Of a stretch of 8,424 nt of DNA, positions 5,757 to 8,424 are shown in pieces. Position numbers and translations under genes: made by a program. Below the pieces are notes generated by a model. That model was given only the letters and a program-made list of their open reading frames with translations. It was not told the origin of the DNA and searched no databases. This DNA is from an uncultured Prosthecobacter sp. Lineage in GTDB: Bacteria > Verrucomicrobiota > Verrucomicrobiia > Verrucomicrobiales > Verrucomicrobiaceae. How positions within the stretch are numbered: position 1 is the first letter of the stretch; every line of letters begins with the position of its first letter. The stretch covers positions 1-8,424 of the forward strand of contig CANNUR010000121.1 of the NCBI GenBank assembly GCA_947523045.1, given 5' to 3'.

Positions 5757-7157
5757 TCACCAGCCACCACCGAGGGCGCGCAGCATCTGCACGGCGGCGA
5801 CCAGGCGCTGGCCGTCGAGCTGGGCCTGACTGAGGCGGGCGGCAAGCACAACGCGCTCGGCATCGACGACCTCAAAGTAGTTCGACAGGCCACGGTCGTA
5901 GCGCAGGCGCGACAGCTTGGCGGTTTCCTGGGCAGCGGCGACGGCGGCGGCGACCGCGGCGCGCTGGCGCTCGAAGGTGCGGGCATCGAGCAGGGCGTCC
6001 TCAACCTCGCGCAGGGCGGTCAGCACGGTCTGCTTGTAGGCGGCGATGGCCTCTTCGTGCCGGGCGCGGGCGCCGCGCAGGCCGCCGAGCAGGCGACCGC
6101 CCTGGAAGATCGGCAGGGTGACCTGCGGACCGAGGTTGGCGGTTTTGGCACGTCCCTGCAGGAAGTCCTCGGAGCCGACACTTTCCAGGCCGGCCGTGCC
6201 GACGAGACGGAAGCTCGGGAAGAAGTCGGCGGTGGCGACGCCGATGGCGGCGTTGGCGGCGCGCAGGTTCTGTTCGGCGGCGCGCAGGTCAGGGCGGCGT
6301 TGCAGGACCGTGCTGGGCAGGCCGGCAGGCACGCGCGGTGGTGCCGGCAGGCGGGCGCTGCGCTGCTTCTCGAAGCCGGCGGGAGGTTCGCCGCAGAGCA
6401 CGGCGAGGGCGTGCTCCAGCGAACCGCGCTGGCGTTCGATGGCGACCAGGTCGGCGCGGGTCAGCTCCAGCTCGGTGCGGGCGCGCGCCACGTCCATTTC
6501 GTTGGCGAGACCGCCCTGAAAGCGGGAGTTTTGCAGGTCGAGCGCCTCCTGGCGCAGGGCCACCGTTTCCTTGAGGATCCGGCCCTGGGCCTCGAGCGAG
6601 GCGGTGAGGAAGTGGTGGCGGGCGACCTCGGCAGCGACGATGAGGCGCTGGGCATCGACGAGGTCGCGCTGGGCCTGCTCGCGGGCGCGGGCGCCCTCGA
6701 CGCCGCGACGCACGCGGCCCCAGAGATCGAGCTCGTAGTTGAGGTCAAGGAACAGGCGGTAGCGATCGCGCTCCAGTTCGGGCAGGCTGGCACCGGACGG
6801 AAGGTTGGCGCCGACGCTCTTGGCCGAGAGACGCTCAAAGGTCGTGGTGTTGAGGATGCCGAGCTGCGGGAACCAGGCGGCGCGTTCGATCTGCGAGAGC
6901 GCCCGGGCCGATTGCACACGGGCGAGGGCGCCGGCGAGTTCCTGGTTGCCGGCCAGGGCGCGGTCGACCAGGCTGTTCAGTTCGCTGTCGCGGAACAGGG
7001 TCCACCAGGTGTCGGGCGCCGGTGTGGCGACCTCGGTGGTAGGCGATTGTTTCCAGCGGCCGGGCAGCTTGAGGTCGGGCGTGGCAAAATCGGGGCCGAC
7101 GGTGCAGGAGGTCAGCAGCAGGGACGCGCCGAGGGCGCGGACAGTCACAGGGGGCAT
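5757..7157 (-). CDS. Outer-membrane efflux lipoprotein, NodT/TolC family (RND channel component)
   Basis: 466 residues from the chosen ATG at 7157. A GTG four codons earlier (7169) is possible but adds residues ahead of a complete signal peptide. The N-terminus MPPVTVRALGASLLLTSC is a lipoprotein signal with lipobox LTSC, so Cys18 would be lipidated, followed by the hallmark TVGPDFATPDLKLPGRW. The body carries two tandem outer-membrane-efflux repeats with long helices (for example SELNSLVDRALAGNQELAGAL and LDLNYELDLWGRVRRGVEGA in the first half; RRPDLRAAEQNLRAANAAIG and LPIFQGGRLLGGLRGAR in the second). It ends in the family tail LRALGGGW, so it is intact. It would form the trimeric channel through the outer membrane for a tripartite RND pump. 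No membrane-fusion or RND transporter gene is adjacent. It lies 24 bp downstream of accA on the same strand, probably read through from it. Which pump it serves is unknown. Confidence 0.93.
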   Translation of the reverse strand: MPPVTVRALGASLLLTSCTVGPDFATPDLKLPGRWKQSPTTEVATPAPDTWWTLFRDSELNSLVDRALAGNQELAGALARVQSARALSQIERAAWFPQLGILNTTTFERLSAKSVGANLPSGASLPELERDRYRLFLDLNYELDLWGRVRRGVEGARAREQAQRDLVDAQRLIVAAEVARHHFLTASLEAQGRILKETVALRQEALDLQNSRFQGGLANEMDVARARTELELTRADLVAIERQRGSLEHALAVLCGEPPAGFEKQRSARLPAPPRVPAGLPSTVLQRRPDLRAAEQNLRAANAAIGVATADFFPSFRLVGTAGLESVGSEDFLQGRAKTANLGPQVTLPIFQGGRLLGGLRGARARHEEAIAAYKQTVLTALREVEDALLDARTFERQRAAVAAAVAAAQETAKLSRLRYDRGLSNYFEVVDAERVVLAARLSQAQLDGQRLVAAVQMLRALGGGW

Positions 7158-7181
7158 GAAGGAAAACACGTCGGCGCAGGC

Positions 7182-8141
7182 TCAGTTCTCCGTGTATTTT
7201 CCCAGATCGCGGAACTTTTGGTAGCGCTGCTCGAGCAGCTGCTCGACCGGCTTGCCATCGAGTTCGGCGAGGGCGGCGAGCACCCCGTCCTTGAGGGAGG
7301 CGGCGGCGGCGGCATGGTCGTGGTGGGCGCCGCCGGCAGGCTCGGCGATAATGCCGTCGATGATGCCGAGCTTGGCGAGGTCTTGGGCACTGAGCTTCAG
7401 GGCGCTGGCCGCCTCGGGCGCGTGCTCGCGGTGCTTCCACAGAATCGCGGCGCAGCCCTCGGGGCTGATGACCGAGTAGTAGGCGTTTTCGAGCATGAGC
7501 ACGCGGTCGGCGATGCCGATGCCGAGGGCGCCGCCCGAGCCGCCCTCACCAATGACCACGGCGACGACGGGTGTGCGCAGGGTCATCATCTCGCGCAGGT
7601 TGAAGGCGATGGCCTCGGCGATGTTGCGTTCTTCGGCGCCGATGCCCGGGAAGGCGCCAGGGGTGTCGATGAGGGTGACCACGGGCAGGCCGAACTTCTC
7701 CGCCATCCGCATGGCGCGCAGGGCCTTGCGGTAGCCCTCGGGGTGGGCGCTGCCGAAGTTGCGCAGCAGGTTCTCCTTGGTGTCACGGCCCTTCTGGTGG
7801 CCGATGAGGACGACCTTGCGGCCGCCGATCGTGGCAAAGCCGGCTGGCATGGCGGCATCATCGCCGATGTGACGGTCGCCATGGATCTCGATGAAGTCGT
7901 CGCAGCACTGGCGGACGTAGTCGAGCATGAAGGGCCGGTTGATGTGGCGGGAGATTTGCACGCGCTGCCAGGGGTTGAGGTTGTCATGGATGTCCTTGAG
8001 CAGGGCATCGGCCTTCTTCTCCAACTCGGCGATCTGGGCGGCGAGCTTGTCGCTCGGCTTGCTGGCGAACTTGCGGCGCGCCTCTTCGACCTCTAGACGG
8101 AGTTTGGCGACGGGTTTTTCGAAATCCAGGACTTGTTTCAT
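7182..8141 (-). CDS. accA: Acetyl-CoA carboxylase carboxyltransferase subunit alpha
   Basis: 319 residues, the normal length for bacterial AccA. With AccD it transfers carboxyl from carboxybiotin on AccB to acetyl-CoA, making malonyl-CoA for fatty acid synthesis. The N-terminal helical region opens with LDFEKPVAKLRLEVEE (5-20) and includes NPWQRVQISRHINRP (56-70). The crotonase-fold core contains IHGDRHIGDDAAMPAGFA (86-103), IGHQKGRDTKEN (113-124), TLIDTPGAFPGIGAEER (156-172) and the glycine-rich oxyanion segment GEGGSGGALGIG (198-209), then YYSVISPEGCAAILWK (221-236). All are highly conserved, so the enzyme looks functional. The ATG at 8141 matches the family start. The preceding mRNA is pyrimidine-rich with no Shine-Dalgarno sequence. 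It sits 14 bp after the upstream proline-rich gene and 24 bp before the efflux lipoprotein gene. accD is not in the window, as is common where accA and accD are unlinked. Confidence 0.97.
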   Translation of the reverse strand: MKQVLDFEKPVAKLRLEVEEARRKFASKPSDKLAAQIAELEKKADALLKDIHDNLNPWQRVQISRHINRPFMLDYVRQCCDDFIEIHGDRHIGDDAAMPAGFATIGGRKVVLIGHQKGRDTKENLLRNFGSAHPEGYRKALRAMRMAEKFGLPVVTLIDTPGAFPGIGAEERNIAEAIAFNLREMMTLRTPVVAVVIGEGGSGGALGIGIADRVLMLENAYYSVISPEGCAAILWKHREHAPEAASALKLSAQDLAKLGIIDGIIAEPAGGAHHDHAAAAASLKDGVLAALAELDGKPVEQLLEQRYQKFRDLGKYTEN

Positions 8142-8155
8142 GGGGAAAGGGCGGG

Positions 8156-8424
8156 TTAGCGGATCAGGTAGAGTTTGGAGCCGTTTCGCACGAGGGCAAA
8201 CATCTCCTCAAGGTCTTCGCGGCTGAGAAAAATGCCCGGTGGAGGAGCCGGTGGCGGGGCAGGCCGGCCATCCGGGCCGGGCGGTGGAGCCGGTTCCGGC
8301 GGTGGGGGCGTGCGCAAAACGACGCCAGCCCGGCTGCCGGGCAGCCACTTGTCGGCCTCGGCGTAGCGCGGATCGGTCGACAGCAACTGGGCGCGGTTGT
8401 GCACGCTGGTGCGCGCCAGCCGCT
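8156..8424 (-). CDS. Proline-rich protein, C-terminal fragment; possibly an L,D-transpeptidase tail
   Basis: The minus-strand frame is open to the right edge, so only about 89 C-terminal residues are visible and the start lies outside. The GTG at 8404 is not needed as a start because the frame continues past it (RLARTSVHNRAQLL). Three parts can be seen: a charged segment ending PRYAEADKWLPGSRAGVVLRT, a proline/glycine-rich linker of about 30 residues (PPPPEPAPPPGPDGRP, then APPPAPPPG), and a closing FLSREDLEEMFALVRNGSKLYLIR. The closing part resembles the region after the catalytic Cys of L,D-transpeptidases, where a Asp/Leu-Phe-x-x-Val-x-x-Gly-[ST] pattern is followed by hydrophobic residues. 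RLARTSV at the edge would suit the sequence just after a SHGCIR motif, but that motif lies outside the window. I cannot confirm the family. The stop is 14 bp before accA, which implies cotranscription. Confidence 0.5.
   Translation of the reverse strand, partial: RLARTSVHNRAQLLSTDPRYAEADKWLPGSRAGVVLRTPPPPEPAPPPGPDGRPAPPPAPPPGIFLSREDLEEMFALVRNGSKLYLIR

Noticed and set aside
6057..8096. A 679-codon plus-strand open frame antisense to accA and the efflux lipoprotein gene
   Set aside because: It is Gly/Ala/Val/Glu-rich with no recognisable domain and covers two genes that are clearly real on the other strand. Long antisense frames are expected where codons are G/C-rich at position 3.
1..8424. 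Mobile element, CRISPR array, tRNA or other defence/mobile system
   Set aside because: No direct-repeat arrays, transposase or integrase motifs, terminal inverted repeats or tRNA-like cloverleafs were seen on either strand.

Overview
The window comes from a GC-rich bacterial chromosome (coding DNA is strongly G/C at third positions). The gene content best fits the Verrucomicrobiota, Opitutae/Opitutaceae-like: a large LamG-type protein whose surviving text resembles the FecR/LamG proteins of that phylum, an unusually long type IV prepilin peptidase, and starts that mostly lack Shine-Dalgarno sequences. This assignment is inference, since there is no rRNA or other marker here. The content is chromosomal and largely housekeeping. 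I see no insertion sequence, integrase, CRISPR array, tRNA or phage gene, so this does not look like a mobile island.

Layout. Bases 1-737 (+) hold the C-terminal part of a LamG/concanavalin-like protein. After a 76-bp gap comes a tight plus-strand pair with 4 bp between the genes: an SMP-30/gluconolactonase-family hydrolase (814-1668) and a small prenyltransferase/squalene-cyclase-repeat protein (1673-2557). A minus-strand winged-helix regulator resembling SufR/COG2345 (2599-3252) converges on that pair. It diverges from a plus-strand lysine 2,3-aminomutase, kamA (3373-4539), across an AT-richer 120-bp promoter region. A prepilin peptidase (4596-5756, +) follows 56 bp after kamA. Its stop codon abuts the stop of the next minus-strand gene with no base between them.

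From there to the right edge all genes lie on the minus strand and read right to left: the C-terminal part of an unidentified, possibly L,D-transpeptidase-like, proline-rich protein (8156 to the edge), then accA (7182-8141), then a NodT/TolC-family outer-membrane efflux lipoprotein (5757-7157). The gaps are 14 and 24 bp, which suggests one transcript.

How they fit together. The right-hand genes concern the envelope: fatty acid precursor supply (AccA), an outer-membrane efflux channel and perhaps cell-wall crosslinking. kamA would make beta-lysine, which either starts lysine catabolism or is acetylated to an osmolyte, but no partner gene for either route is in the window. Points most worth following are a prenyltransferase-fold protein that has lost the protein-prenyltransferase zinc ligands, a SufR-like regulator that appears to have lost most cluster-binding cysteines, a prepilin peptidase with about 105 extra residues before its second catalytic Asp, and a possible leaderless start for kamA. 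I did not find a clear wholly new multi-gene system.
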